Below are positions 27,543 through 36,149 of a DNA stretch of 64,000 nt, piece by piece (within the stretch, counting starts at the first letter, position 1; each line of letters starts with the position of its first letter). The notes beneath the pieces were generated by a model, which worked only from the letters and a program-made list of their open reading frames with translations, did not search any database and had not been told where the DNA came from. The position numbers and the translations under genes were made by a program. Origin of the DNA: Parapedobacter sp042666505 (GTDB taxonomy: Bacteria; Bacteroidota; Bacteroidia; Sphingobacteriales; Sphingobacteriaceae); the NCBI RefSeq assembly GCF_042666505.1, contig NZ_JBHTDN010000003.1, positions 1 to 64,000 on the forward strand. Direction: 5' to 3'.

Positions 27543-28064
27543 ATGCGGATAGCTTTTACAGGATCACATAGAGTCGGAAAAACGACTTTGGCTGAAGAAA
27601 TCGGAAGCAACTTGCCAAACTTCGGCTTTAAGAATGAGCCTTATATTGAACTTGAAGAGGCCGGTTACTTGTTTTCAGAAATCCCAACGTTGGACGATTA
27701 TATGGAGCAATTCAATTATTCTGTAAAACAACTAAAAGACAGTGAAAACAATGTGGTTTTTGACCGTTGCCCATTAGATATACTGGCTTACATCGAGGCG
27801 GTACGCAAGACTGAAAATACACAAACATACTATGATGAAATGACGAACGCAATGTCCCTGATCGACATCATCGTTTTTGTTCCCTTGGAATCACCAGATT
27901 TAATAGTATGCCAAGAATCAGATCTGCCAGCGTTACGACGCGAAGTAAACGATATTTTATCAAATTGGATCTGGGATTTGAATAATGAAGTTCTGGAAGT
28001 AAAAGGGACTTTAGAACAAAGAAAAAAACAAGTATTAAACAGAATTCATAAAGAAGCATTATAG
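27543..28064 (+). CDS. P-loop NTPase / nucleoside-kinase-like protein
   Basis: This 173-residue protein has a Walker A motif at GSHRVGKTT (near residue 7) and a kinase-type aspartate segment VVFDRCPLDILAYIE (near residue 77), like AAA_28-type small ATPases and nucleotide kinases. The rest is helical. It is distinctly AT-rich compared with its neighbours and sits between relics, which suggests horizontal acquisition. Substrate unknown. Confidence 0.7.
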   Translation: MRIAFTGSHRVGKTTLAEEIGSNLPNFGFKNEPYIELEEAGYLFSEIPTLDDYMEQFNYSVKQLKDSENNVVFDRCPLDILAYIEAVRKTENTQTYYDEMTNAMSLIDIIVFVPLESPDLIVCQESDLPALRREVNDILSNWIWDLNNEVLEVKGTLEQRKKQVLNRIHKEAL

Positions 28065-28283
28065 TTACATCTTCTTCGAGTTGACCCGGCCAACACCCTG
28101 CGCCGCTGACCTTCTCCCAATTTCTGCGCCATGCTAAAGTAGAAAATTCGGCTTTCGCAAAGATAATAAACAAAATATTGCTCAACGGCTCGAAAGCGGG
28201 TCAATGGAAAGCTTATAACGCTCAAAAAGAGCGCTATTCAGCACGTCCCAAGGATGTAGCCCAAATGCTGCATTTTGACGGAA

Positions 28284-28421
28284 ATGGCGACGCCCAATCC
28301 GAAATACACCAATCCCAATGGGTCACTCTACATCGGTGCAGACAGCGAACAAAGTTTCAAATACAAGCTGGCGCGAATATTCCGCAAAAAGGAATTGGAG
28401 CGGCGCTTGACGAAGGGGTAA
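28284..28421 (+). CDS. Possible 45-residue protein, unidentified
   Basis: The frame from ATG 28284 encodes MATPNPKYTNPNGSLYIGAD followed by a basic helix (FKYKLARIFRKKELERRL). It is too short for a family call and may be the end of a decayed gene, since the region 28065-28450 otherwise contains only broken frames. Confidence 0.25.
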   Translation: MATPNPKYTNPNGSLYIGADSEQSFKYKLARIFRKKELERRLTKG

Positions 28422-28452
28422 AGAGTAACCTTTCATTCCGTAATTCCGATAA

Positions 28453-28855
28453 CTACTCGTCCCGCAGACTAGCCACTGGATTGGCTGTTGCCGCCCGAAT
28501 GGCCTGCCAACTCACCGTAGCGCAATCACCAGAGCCGCCAATCCGGCTAAGGCAAACATCCACCATTGGATGCTGGTACGGTACGCAAAATCGGCCAACC
28601 ATGTGTTCATGGCCCACCAGGCAATTGGGGAGGCGATGATGATGGCAGTCAACACCAATTTGACGAAATCTTTGGAGAGCAAGCTAACAATTCCCGACAC
28701 AGATGCACCCAGCACTTTGCGGACGTAAAGGTGGCTAACCCGAACAAGCCGAGGCACGAAATCACGATCGTCAGCGCAGCAAAGTACCACGACATGGTGG
28801 AAATCGCAGAACCTAAATTATGAAAAAACAAGTTTACTAACTGGTTATATAACAA
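28453..28855 (-). pseudogene. FtsX/MacB-type ABC permease C-terminal relic
   Basis: Three pieces in different frames add up to the C-terminal end of an FtsX-like permease. The first is SCLGLFGLATF (about 28740), the second is VRKVLGASVSGIVSLLSKDF with two membrane helices, and the last is VSWQAIRAATANPVASLRDE ending at the TAG at 28453. A short deletion removes the usual KRTKEIG segment and a single-base shift near 28528 breaks the end. Nothing of the N-terminal half remains. Confidence 0.75.
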
Positions 28856-28897
28856 TCACTAAAAAAGTACAGGCTCTAACGCTTAGCGACCCTTTTG

Positions 28898-30799
28898 CTA
28901 TTGCAAGTGTTCTTCGATGTGGCCGCTTGGAACGTCTATTCCAAAATAGAATGTCGAGCCCATGCCTTCCTCGCTTTCGACCAGAATACTGCTATTATGG
29001 TAGCGCAGGATTTCTGAAACAAGGTAAAGTCCTATACCGAAGCCGGTTGTGTTTTGAATTTTGTCGTTATTTACACGATAGAAACGTTCAAACAATCTTT
29101 TTTGATCTGCAGCACTGATCCCTATACCTTCGTCACGCACAGATACTATTACTTTTCCGACTTTTTTTTCGCAGCCAATGGTTATTGTGCTTCCAGCTGA
29201 AGAGTACTTGATCGCATTGCTGACCAAATTCATCAGCACCTGCCCTATTTTCTCGCGATCGGCGTATACGGTCGCCGGTTCGCTTTCTATCAACTTGAAA
29301 AAGTGTTTTGTGCCTAACAATTTGGCATCATCCACAATTTCGCTCACCAATGCATCTAATTCGAAAACCTCCTTCCGAAGCTCGATCTTCCCATCTTCGA
29401 TTCTTGCCAAACTGAGAAAGCCCTGAATCATCGAACCCATTTTTTTAGCCTGCGCCTCGATTCTTGACATCGCACGCAAACTGAAATTATCACCAACCTT
29501 TTTGGAATGGTTTATCAATATCTGCGCAAACCCGGTGATAGCTGTCAATGGCGTTTTCATTTCGTGGCTGACCACCGCTACAAAATCGTTCTTTCGCCGT
29601 TCCTCCTGTTTTTTTCCGGTTATATCCCTGGCTATTTTAGAAATGCCGATGATATGTCCCTTCGCATCCTTAATGGGTGATTGGGTGAGGGACACGTCTA
29701 AAAGGTTTCCTGCCTTCGTCAGGCGTTTTGTATCGAAATGCTCCACCTCCAAGCCGTTCCTTAACCGTGAAAGGACATGCGCTTCCTCGTCCTGCCGGTC
29801 TTCGGGTATTATTTTCAAAATTGGCTGGCAGATCATTTCTTCAGCAGTATAACCGAACATCCGCTGCGCTGAAGCATTCCAGCTGGTGACAATTCCCTCC
29901 AAAGTTACGCTAATTATAGCGTCATTGGAAGTTCTGATAATAGCTGCCAACTGAGCACTTTTTTCTTCTGCCTGTTTAATGTCGGTAATATCCAGCATCG
30001 TGCCGGTGAACCGCGTTGAATCCTTTTTGGCGTCCACATAAACAGCGCCCTGTACCCTTACCCAGCATAGCCTATGGTCATTAAACCGGTGGATTTTAAA
30101 TATTATATCGAACAGGCCGTCGCTGCCCAGTTCGGTCGAGAGTTTTACCTCCTGGTTTACCTGTCGCCGGTCATCCGGATGGATGAGATCTGAGAGCTTT
30201 TCAAAAGAAACCGGTTCTTCCGAAGTGAAGCCGCATATCCTTTTACATTCCTCTGATAAGTAGATATTCGCTGTTTGGGTGTCCCAGTCCCACGCACCAA
30301 GATTGGTGGACGTTATGGCCATCCTTAACCTTGCTTCGCTTTGTTCCAGTTGAAGCAGTAAGCTATTCCTTCTCTTCTCCTCTTCGACGATTGTTGTGAC
30401 GTCCTTGGTAAAGCATCTTGTGTGTACGAATTTACCGTCCTTCCTCAGGACATTGGAGCTGATCAATACGTGCCTGATCGATCCATCTTTGCATTTGAGC
30501 CTGGCCGGATAATTATGGAGCGTTTCATTATCGGACAAGCGGGTCAGGATATCCTGTATAGTCTCCGGATCTGCATGAAAATTACTGATGGGCAATCCGA
30601 CATACTCTTCTTTTGTGTAGCCAAGCACATCCAGCTCGGCTTGGTTGGCCCAAATAATGAGACCTTTTCCATCCACCCAGTGAAGCGGTATGGAGGCATT
30701 TTCGAAAAAGTCGACCAACTCCTCGTTTCGGAGTTTAAGCGCTGCGTTGTTCTTTTCCAGCCGGGCAAGCTTTTCATAAAGTTCATTTATACCTTCCAT
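28898..30799 (-). CDS. PAS-domain hybrid-free sensor histidine kinase
   Basis: This 633-residue kinase lacks membrane segments. After a short coiled coil (residues 1-30) come three PAS domains (about 30-140, 155-270 and 285-400), then HisKA with the phospho-accepting His in VVSHEMKTPLTAI (near 410) and an HATPase domain with LVSNAIKYSS, DEGIGIS and GFGIGLYLVSE. It is a cytosolic sensor whose signal is unknown, and it is an orphan: no response regulator is adjacent. Confidence 0.92.
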   Translation of the reverse strand: MEGINELYEKLARLEKNNAALKLRNEELVDFFENASIPLHWVDGKGLIIWANQAELDVLGYTKEEYVGLPISNFHADPETIQDILTRLSDNETLHNYPARLKCKDGSIRHVLISSNVLRKDGKFVHTRCFTKDVTTIVEEEKRRNSLLLQLEQSEARLRMAITSTNLGAWDWDTQTANIYLSEECKRICGFTSEEPVSFEKLSDLIHPDDRRQVNQEVKLSTELGSDGLFDIIFKIHRFNDHRLCWVRVQGAVYVDAKKDSTRFTGTMLDITDIKQAEEKSAQLAAIIRTSNDAIISVTLEGIVTSWNASAQRMFGYTAEEMICQPILKIIPEDRQDEEAHVLSRLRNGLEVEHFDTKRLTKAGNLLDVSLTQSPIKDAKGHIIGISKIARDITGKKQEERRKNDFVAVVSHEMKTPLTAITGFAQILINHSKKVGDNFSLRAMSRIEAQAKKMGSMIQGFLSLARIEDGKIELRKEVFELDALVSEIVDDAKLLGTKHFFKLIESEPATVYADREKIGQVLMNLVSNAIKYSSAGSTITIGCEKKVGKVIVSVRDEGIGISAADQKRLFERFYRVNNDKIQNTTGFGIGLYLVSEILRYHNSSILVESEEGMGSTFYFGIDVPSGHIEEHLQ

Positions 30800-30976
30800 A
30801 GTCGCGTCACAATACTGCCTTGATTATTCCAGAATTTTATGCCAAGATAGCAATTCTATAGAAGCTGATACCCATAAGTTTTTTGACCGGCGCAGTTGTA
30901 TCTATTACATATTTAAGATTTTAAGTTGAACGTAAAGGATAATGATTCTACCAATGATGTGAAGATTGGTGCTTGC

Positions 30977-31110
30977 CTCGCGCCCGATCAACTGGACATG
31001 ATAGCCCAAAAGGAATCTTCCCATAACAAGGCTGGCATACGTGCGCGATACTTCGCGTTCTGCTGCTATACGGGGCTGTCATACGCTGATGTGCGGAAAC
31101 TGCAAAGACG
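30977..31110 (+). pseudogene. Tyrosine recombinase fragment
   Basis: The frame reads LAPDQLDMIAQKE and RARYFAFCCYTGLSYADVRK, the core-binding to catalytic-domain junction of Bacteroidota site-specific integrases (usual form FLFSCYTGLSYADV). Only about 45 residues remain; no catalytic Arg/His/Tyr set is present. It abuts a truncated opposite-strand gene. Confidence 0.65.
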
Positions 31111-31114
31111 GACA

Positions 31115-31310
31115 TCGGCTGGTGAAAAAGTTCCGGCTCAACCGTTGTCAAGCTTCCCTTGTTATCGATCAAAAGATAAAACGGTCCTTCCCGCAACACG
31201 ACACCTGGCGCATGGGGATTCTCCCCCAGCCTAATCACTTGGCCATTGACGAGCTTGACCATGGCTATTGTAAATAACGCAAACGTTATGGTTTTGGTGA
31301 TACGGTTCAT
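31115..31310 (-). pseudogene. Truncated exported protein of unknown function
   Basis: From Met 31310 the sequence MNRITKTITFALFTIAMVKL is a signal-peptide-like segment, followed by VNGQVIRLGENPHAPGVVLR and FYLLIDNKGSLTTVEPELF. The frame then enters the integrase relic near 31115, so the C-terminus is lost. Homology not recognised. Confidence 0.5.
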
Positions 31311-31364
31311 ATGCCTCTTTCTTTTAGCTATGACGGAAATAAATGAACGGCGTTTAATGCCCAT

Positions 31365-31902
31365 GATGTTTTTCCCATAGCTGGTGCAATTGTACTGCTA
31401 ATCTCAGTGTACTAAACACGCTATGTAGGGCAAAAACAAAGCTTCGAAACGGGGAGAATCGGGGCTTGTTACTAACCAATTATAAACCTAAACTATGAAA
31501 AGACAATTTTTATTAACTGACTATATAACGCATTCCGGCCCCACTTTGTTGCAACGGGATTGTTAAGACATGTCAAAAAGACAATGGGGTGATAAAAAGA
31601 GAAACCCGCCACCTGAAAGATAACGGGAATCCGCCCCAATGGGATTAGGGGCTATCAACCTCATATTTTCGAACCATGATAAATTTTGGGTAAATTCGAG
31701 GAATCAATAGAGCCGGGGCAGCAACCTGTAGTCAATCATTGCACGTGCATTGACGATGCTGGGGTTTAGGAAAGCCTGTTCCGGTTTCTTTCTGGCGAGC
31801 CGCAATAGTACTTAGTGATGTCCGCGGTTGCCGGACAATCCCGGATAAGACAATGAGAAATGGCGATTACAGGAAGAACTATTGCTTTTAACAGCTAGAT
31901 TA
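31365..31902. other. Gap before the IS110 relic
   Basis: No gene is supported. The last 250 nt (from about 31650) probably belong to the left end of the IS110 element, whose non-coding end precedes its transposase gene. Confidence 0.35.
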
Positions 31903-32440
31903 ATGTCAAAGTATTCAGTAGGGCTGGATGTATCGGCCAAAGAGATCCATTGCTGCATTTCCTTCATCGATGCAATGCAAAATGTTACGGTCAAGGCGAC
32001 CCGTAAGGTGTCAAATACAGCCAAAGGCTTCAGAGAACTAGATACCTGGATGAGCCGCCACCACAAACAGAAAGACAGCCCCCTTGTGGTGTGCATGGAG
32101 GCAACCGGCATTTATTTTGAGAACTGTGCGTTGTTCCTTCATAAAGCCGGTTACACCGTATCGGTGATCCTCCCCAACAAGGCCAAGAAATACCTCCAGG
32201 CTTCAGGGCTCAAATCCAAGAATGACCGTACCGACGCACGTGGACTCGCCCAGATGGGCGCAGAGAAGCGCCTGGATAGCTGGTCGCCAATGGGAGTTTT
32301 TTTTTACCAGCTCCGTCAGCTCACAAGGCACCATGAGGATCTCCAGGTAATGAAAAGCATGGCCGGTAACCGGTTACATGCGACCACAAAGGGCATGTAC
32401 TCCAACAAAAAAGTGGTCAGCCAGCTCAAAAAGCAGATCA
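31903..32440 (+). pseudogene. IS110-family transposase, N-terminal part
   Basis: About 179 residues of the DEDD-type IS110 transposase: SVGLDVSAKEIHCCI with the first catalytic Asp, VCMEATGIYFENCALFLH with Glu, and LKSKNDRTDARGLAQMG with Asp residues. The C-terminal domain carrying the serine motif is missing. The frame ends where an IS3 fragment begins near 32440. Confidence 0.85.
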
Positions 32441-32821
32441 GATAATGGGCCGGAATTCATGTCTGCAGCGATGATGGAGTGGTGTTGCGAACACAGCATA
32501 GAATGGGAGTTTATTCAGCCCGGGAAACCCACGCAGAACAGTCTGATCGAACGTTTCAATAGGACTTTCCGGCAAGATGTGCTGGATAGTTATATGTTCG
32601 ATAACTTGTCGGCGATCCGGAAATATGCGAATGCCTGGGCCTGGATGTACAACAACGAAAGACCGCATTCGGCATTAGGAAACCTGACGCCGATAGAATT
32701 CCTGTTGAAATATGGAAAACTCCCAACACTCAATGGCCGACGCCAGTTTCCCACATTACAACAGGACAACAACAACAACAAATCTGATTGGAATTTTTTA
32801 GTTTTGGATGTAGCTAGCTGA
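32441..32821 (+). pseudogene. IS3-family transposase (OrfB) C-terminal part
   Basis: About 126 residues of an integrase-like DDE transposase: DNGPEFMSAAM with the second Asp, QPGKPTQNSLIERFNRTFRQDVL with the catalytic Glu, and NNERPHSALGNLTPIEF. Everything before the second Asp is missing, and the sequence joins the IS110 stub directly. The right IS end should lie just after 32825. Confidence 0.85.
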
Positions 32822-32848
32822 GGGAGCATTCCACCCCCATTTCCGTTT

Positions 32849-33970
32849 CTATTCCTCACCTTTTTCGGTTCCGCTATCCGGCAGCTCCATATGGATAATC
32901 GGAAAAGGCTTGCCGGTAGCATCCAGTTCGGATCGGCCGATTGACTTAAACCCTATCCGCTCGTAGAACTGGATTGCTGCAGGGTTCTGCTCGTTTACAT
33001 CCACAAACAGCGGCTTCCCTTTCAGTTTCACGGCCTTTGATATCAAGAAAGCCCCCAAGCCGCGACCGGCGTTGTCAGGGAGGATGAATAGCATCTCCAC
33101 TTTGTTCTCAGCAAGGCCCATAAAACCCATAGTTTTACCATCGAGGTTGCGGATGCCGTAAACCTCCAGCGAAGGGATGTATTCGTCGCGTACTAGGGGA
33201 AGGAAATACCGGATATCGCCCTCCGACAGGAAATGGTGTGTGGCCCGGACAGACGCCTCCCAGATTTCCACCAGTCGGCTCACATCGGCAGGCTGCGCAG
33301 TGAAAATTTCGTGGCGCTCAAAATAATTTTCTTGCGTATCGATAGATTCGCACATCAACTCACCCTTGCCCCGCAGCAATTTCGCCAATGCCCGCTCCAA
33401 ATCCATTGCAGCGAACGATCCGGGCTCCAGCGTCTGTTTCATTTCTAAATATAACGGCAATGCCAGGCGCGGTTTACTAAAGTAGCCAGCGCTGACCTTA
33501 GCCTTCAAAAAAGACAAGACCTCGCTTTTGATTTTATAGCGTTCTCCCTTCACGGACGTCTTTTGCCAGATAACCCTTTTACCATCGCCGCCTCCTTCCG
33601 GATAAACGATATGGCTATAGGTCACTGTTTTGCTTTTCTCATCCTCGTCCACCGTGCGTATAGCGTGGTGCAACTGAATCATTTCTCCAGGCGCTACATC
33701 GAGCGGTATGATTTGGCGGTGTGGTTTGCCAAAGATGGGAGCGAGGGGATCCGCTTGGTCGGTTTTCAGCTTCTGCTTTTTTCGAGGATCTATCAACTCA
33801 AAGAAGTATTTGTTGCGCTTGCCTAGCAAGAAGGAAAATTCCTCGTCGTCCATGCCTGTTTCTTCCAACAGCAGTAATACGTTGCACACCAGCTCATAGT
33901 CCATCCGTGAAATATTCACGTATGAACTCGCTGGTTTGCGTACGCTGCTTTTTACGATGGTGACAATCAT
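32849..33970 (-). CDS. GNAT acetyltransferase with an extra N-terminal region
   Basis: This 373-residue protein has a C-terminal GNAT domain (about residues 215-365): EIWEASVRATHHFLSEGDI, MLFILPDNAGRGLGAFLISKAV (acetyl-CoA loop GRGLGA) and VNEQNPAAIQFYERIGF. The first 200 residues are not GNAT-like; the start resembles an HTH-type segment (MDYELVCNVLLLLEETGMDDEEFSFLLGKRNKYFFELIDP) also suggested in the gene at 35098. The middle has an unassigned region. The combination may couple acetylation to regulation or to a toxin-like activity; both are speculative. Confidence 0.75.
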   Translation of the reverse strand: MIVTIVKSSVRKPASSYVNISRMDYELVCNVLLLLEETGMDDEEFSFLLGKRNKYFFELIDPRKKQKLKTDQADPLAPIFGKPHRQIIPLDVAPGEMIQLHHAIRTVDEDEKSKTVTYSHIVYPEGGGDGKRVIWQKTSVKGERYKIKSEVLSFLKAKVSAGYFSKPRLALPLYLEMKQTLEPGSFAAMDLERALAKLLRGKGELMCESIDTQENYFERHEIFTAQPADVSRLVEIWEASVRATHHFLSEGDIRYFLPLVRDEYIPSLEVYGIRNLDGKTMGFMGLAENKVEMLFILPDNAGRGLGAFLISKAVKLKGKPLFVDVNEQNPAAIQFYERIGFKSIGRSELDATGKPFPIIHMELPDSGTEKGEE

Positions 33971-34075
33971 TCAGGTCCTTGTAAAGCAAAAGACACGCTC
34001 TGGGACGCTGTTCAGATGGGTAGCGCGGCGTGTACTGTTGATGCAAAGTTATGATATTTTTTTAACGGCATTGTT

Positions 34076-35098
34076 TTAAAGCACCTGCGGCTTAATCTCA
34101 AACAAGTAAGGCCACATTTTCCCGGTTACATAGAGCGTGCTGTCCTGCTTGTTGTAAGCAATGCCGTTCAGCTCGTTATTTTCCGGCTTGTGATCATATA
34201 TCCCAATCAGATTTATCTTTGATTCAACGACGCCATTTAGTGGATTGATTACCACGATATAATCTTCTTGGTAAATATTTGCATAGACCTTTCCGTTGAT
34301 ATATTCGAGCTCATTCAATTGGGTTATGGGCCCCTTATCGTCAAATACCGGGATGGTATGCGTTACACGGAACGTTTTGGGGTCAATAAAGTACAATACA
34401 TTTGAACCATCCGTTTTGATCAGTTTCGTGCCGTCATACGTTAGTCCCCAGCCTTCGCGCGGCTGATCATAATTGAAGGTCTTAATCAGCCCGAACGAAT
34501 GCTTGTCAAATACGAAGCAGGTGTTTTCCCGATAGGTCAATACATAGATACTATCCCCCACAAAAGTCATCCCTTCGCCGAAATAACTATCGCCTATTTT
34601 TTTTGACCGGGTGACTTTCCCCGATTTCAAATCAACCGTCCGCAGTGTTGAAGCCCCCTTGATACCGGTCGTCTCATAGAGTATTCCATCCTCAATTTGC
34701 AAACCTTGCGTGTACGCGGTGGAATCGTGCGGAAATTTGTTGACAACATCATACCGGAACTGCTTTGCTGGCGGGGGCACAATGGTAAACGTAGCGAAAA
34801 CCCGCAATCTTTTGCCGGCGTTGAGGAATACGAGGGCGGAGGTGGTGTGTTGCCCCATCTTTAGTTCATCTGGATTGACAACCAACCCATCAGCTCCATT
34901 TTTAACGTTGAAAATCTCGTTGTCGATGTAATACTGAATCGAATCGATATTTGTGGGCAATCCTTCGATCGTCAGGTCTATCGACTCACCTAGTAAGATT
35001 CTCTTGCCTTCCTCCACATCTCTAAAATGTAGCTCTGGAGATCCTGTGCATGACAGTAAGAAAATAGCTAATGAGAAACACAAGATTTTTATTTTCAT
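34076..35098 (-). CDS. Glutaminyl-peptide cyclotransferase (beta-propeller type)
   Basis: This 340-residue exported lipoprotein (lipobox LLSC, Cys near residue 17) has an N-terminal Ig-like region of about 90 residues and a C-terminal five-bladed propeller of the plant-type glutamine cyclotransferase family. The diagnostic segments are FPHDSTAYTQGLQIEDGILYETTG, GEGMTFVGDSIYVLTY, EGWGLTYDGTKLIKTDGS and LNELEYINGKVYAN. It should convert N-terminal Gln to pyroglutamate in the periplasm. It starts directly at the end of the gene at 35098-35586, so the two are probably cotranscribed. Confidence 0.9.
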   Translation of the reverse strand: MKIKILCFSLAIFLLSCTGSPELHFRDVEEGKRILLGESIDLTIEGLPTNIDSIQYYIDNEIFNVKNGADGLVVNPDELKMGQHTTSALVFLNAGKRLRVFATFTIVPPPAKQFRYDVVNKFPHDSTAYTQGLQIEDGILYETTGIKGASTLRTVDLKSGKVTRSKKIGDSYFGEGMTFVGDSIYVLTYRENTCFVFDKHSFGLIKTFNYDQPREGWGLTYDGTKLIKTDGSNVLYFIDPKTFRVTHTIPVFDDKGPITQLNELEYINGKVYANIYQEDYIVVINPLNGVVESKINLIGIYDHKPENNELNGIAYNKQDSTLYVTGKMWPYLFEIKPQVL

Positions 35099-35586
35099 TA
35101 CTTTCTTGATTGGAATGTGTTTTCCTGATCGCCGGATACCTCGACTCGGTTTTCGCTTACAAGTTCCGCCAATATCCCCTTCAAAGCCTTCTCTTCTTCC
35201 TTGCCATCGATATACAAGTGTTTCGCTGTGTCACTTAGCGACTTCGGCTCATTGAAAAATCCATTGTCAATCATGCCGTTTAACACCAGCCGCATATCAT
35301 CCGGATTAGATAAACTCAACACTTTCTTCTGGACCTTAGTGCCATCGCCGATAGGCCAGTCGTCGGGAGGCAGAAGGTCTTCGACGGTCCAGTTGAGGGC
35401 AGCAGCCAAGCCGGGGTATTCATGGGTAGGGTATTGGCCTTTTAACTGTTCTTTTTCTATGTTGAAGATATAGGCATCATCGTGTTTCAAGAAATTTGAA
35501 AGTCTTGAAGCCGGAATACCTAAAATCAGCCGTCGAAGCTTCACTCGGTTTATTATGAATAGCGATAAAGGCGTTATGGTAATCAT
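35098..35586 (-). CDS. HTH-like protein of unknown function
   Basis: This 162-residue protein starts with an Xre/HTH-like part (RLILGIPASRLSNFLKHDDAYIFNIEKEQ) and a middle with LAAALNWTVEDLLPPDDWP. The C-terminal part, with SLSDTAKHLYIDGKEEEKALKGILAELV, is not assigned. It lies directly upstream of the glutaminyl cyclotransferase and may regulate it. The similarity to the N-terminus of the GNAT fusion at 32849 is slight but noticeable in arrangement. Confidence 0.6.
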   Translation of the reverse strand: MITITPLSLFIINRVKLRRLILGIPASRLSNFLKHDDAYIFNIEKEQLKGQYPTHEYPGLAAALNWTVEDLLPPDDWPIGDGTKVQKKVLSLSNPDDMRLVLNGMIDNGFFNEPKSLSDTAKHLYIDGKEEEKALKGILAELVSENRVEVSGDQENTFQSRK

Positions 35587-35733
35587 AATGCATGATACTT
35601 AACAGCACATCCATACACTAAAATGTTATTTCGAGGAAAGTTTGCGTTTTTGTAAAATACTATCTATATTAGCTCCGTCAAAAGACATATAAGTAGTTGT
35701 ATGTCTTAAAATTATTTTGGTGTTTGACACTGA

Positions 35734-35776
35734 AACTTGCCATCGAAAACCTAGGAAATTTTCAATAGAGCAAGTT
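35734..35776. repeat. Small CCTAGG-centred palindrome
   Basis: AACTTGC (35734-35740) pairs with GCAAGTT (35770-35776), and GAAAA with TTTTC nearer the centre, around CCTAGGAAAT. The central ten bases match the core of the 81-nt element at 51248-51328, so it may be a shortened relative. Confidence 0.45.
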
Positions 35777-35810
35777 CAGGAGTCCAATGCCCAATCACTA
35801 CCTTTGCGGG

Positions 35811-35890
35811 TAGCGATGGGCTGGCTCTTGTTCTCTCTATGCGGCTTCCTAGGGCCTTCGGTGGGGGACAAGGTAAGCGGCCCATCGCTA
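35811..35890. repeat. 80-nt palindromic element, copy 1
   Basis: TAGCGATGGG (35811-35820) pairs perfectly with CCCATCGCTA (35881-35890). Inside, CTTGTTCTC pairs with GGGGGACAAG using G-U pairs, and the apex contains TTCCTAGGGCC and CCTTCGG. Length, orientation and the TTCCTAGG core match the elements at 49264 and 51248, but the arms differ completely. Confidence 0.55.
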
Positions 35891-36149
35891 TTCGATATAG
35901 GCCACCACCTTTCCTGACATAGATTCATCGGTCAACGCCAGTATAAACTGAGCAATACGACCGATGAAAAGACCACATTACTTAACCACCAGCCACCGTC
36001 TCCAAGGGAGTACGGAATCCGCCATTGTTTCCGTTGCATGGTCGATTACAACCGCAAACCTGCAAAAAAACGTGATTCGCAAACCTGCTTGATCAAAGTG
36101 AAAATCAGCGATTAGTTATCCCGGTTTTTCACTTAAATCAAGCAATTAC

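Larger units (their letters stand above)
35587..36149. other. Intergenic region rich in hairpins
   Basis: No gene is supported. Besides the two palindromes listed separately, the remaining sequence is unstructured. The SusC gene begins at 36150. Confidence 0.5.

Noticed and set aside
35717..35917. Short ORF of 66 codons across the palindromic element
   Set aside because: It mostly translates the hairpin sequence and has no coding features.
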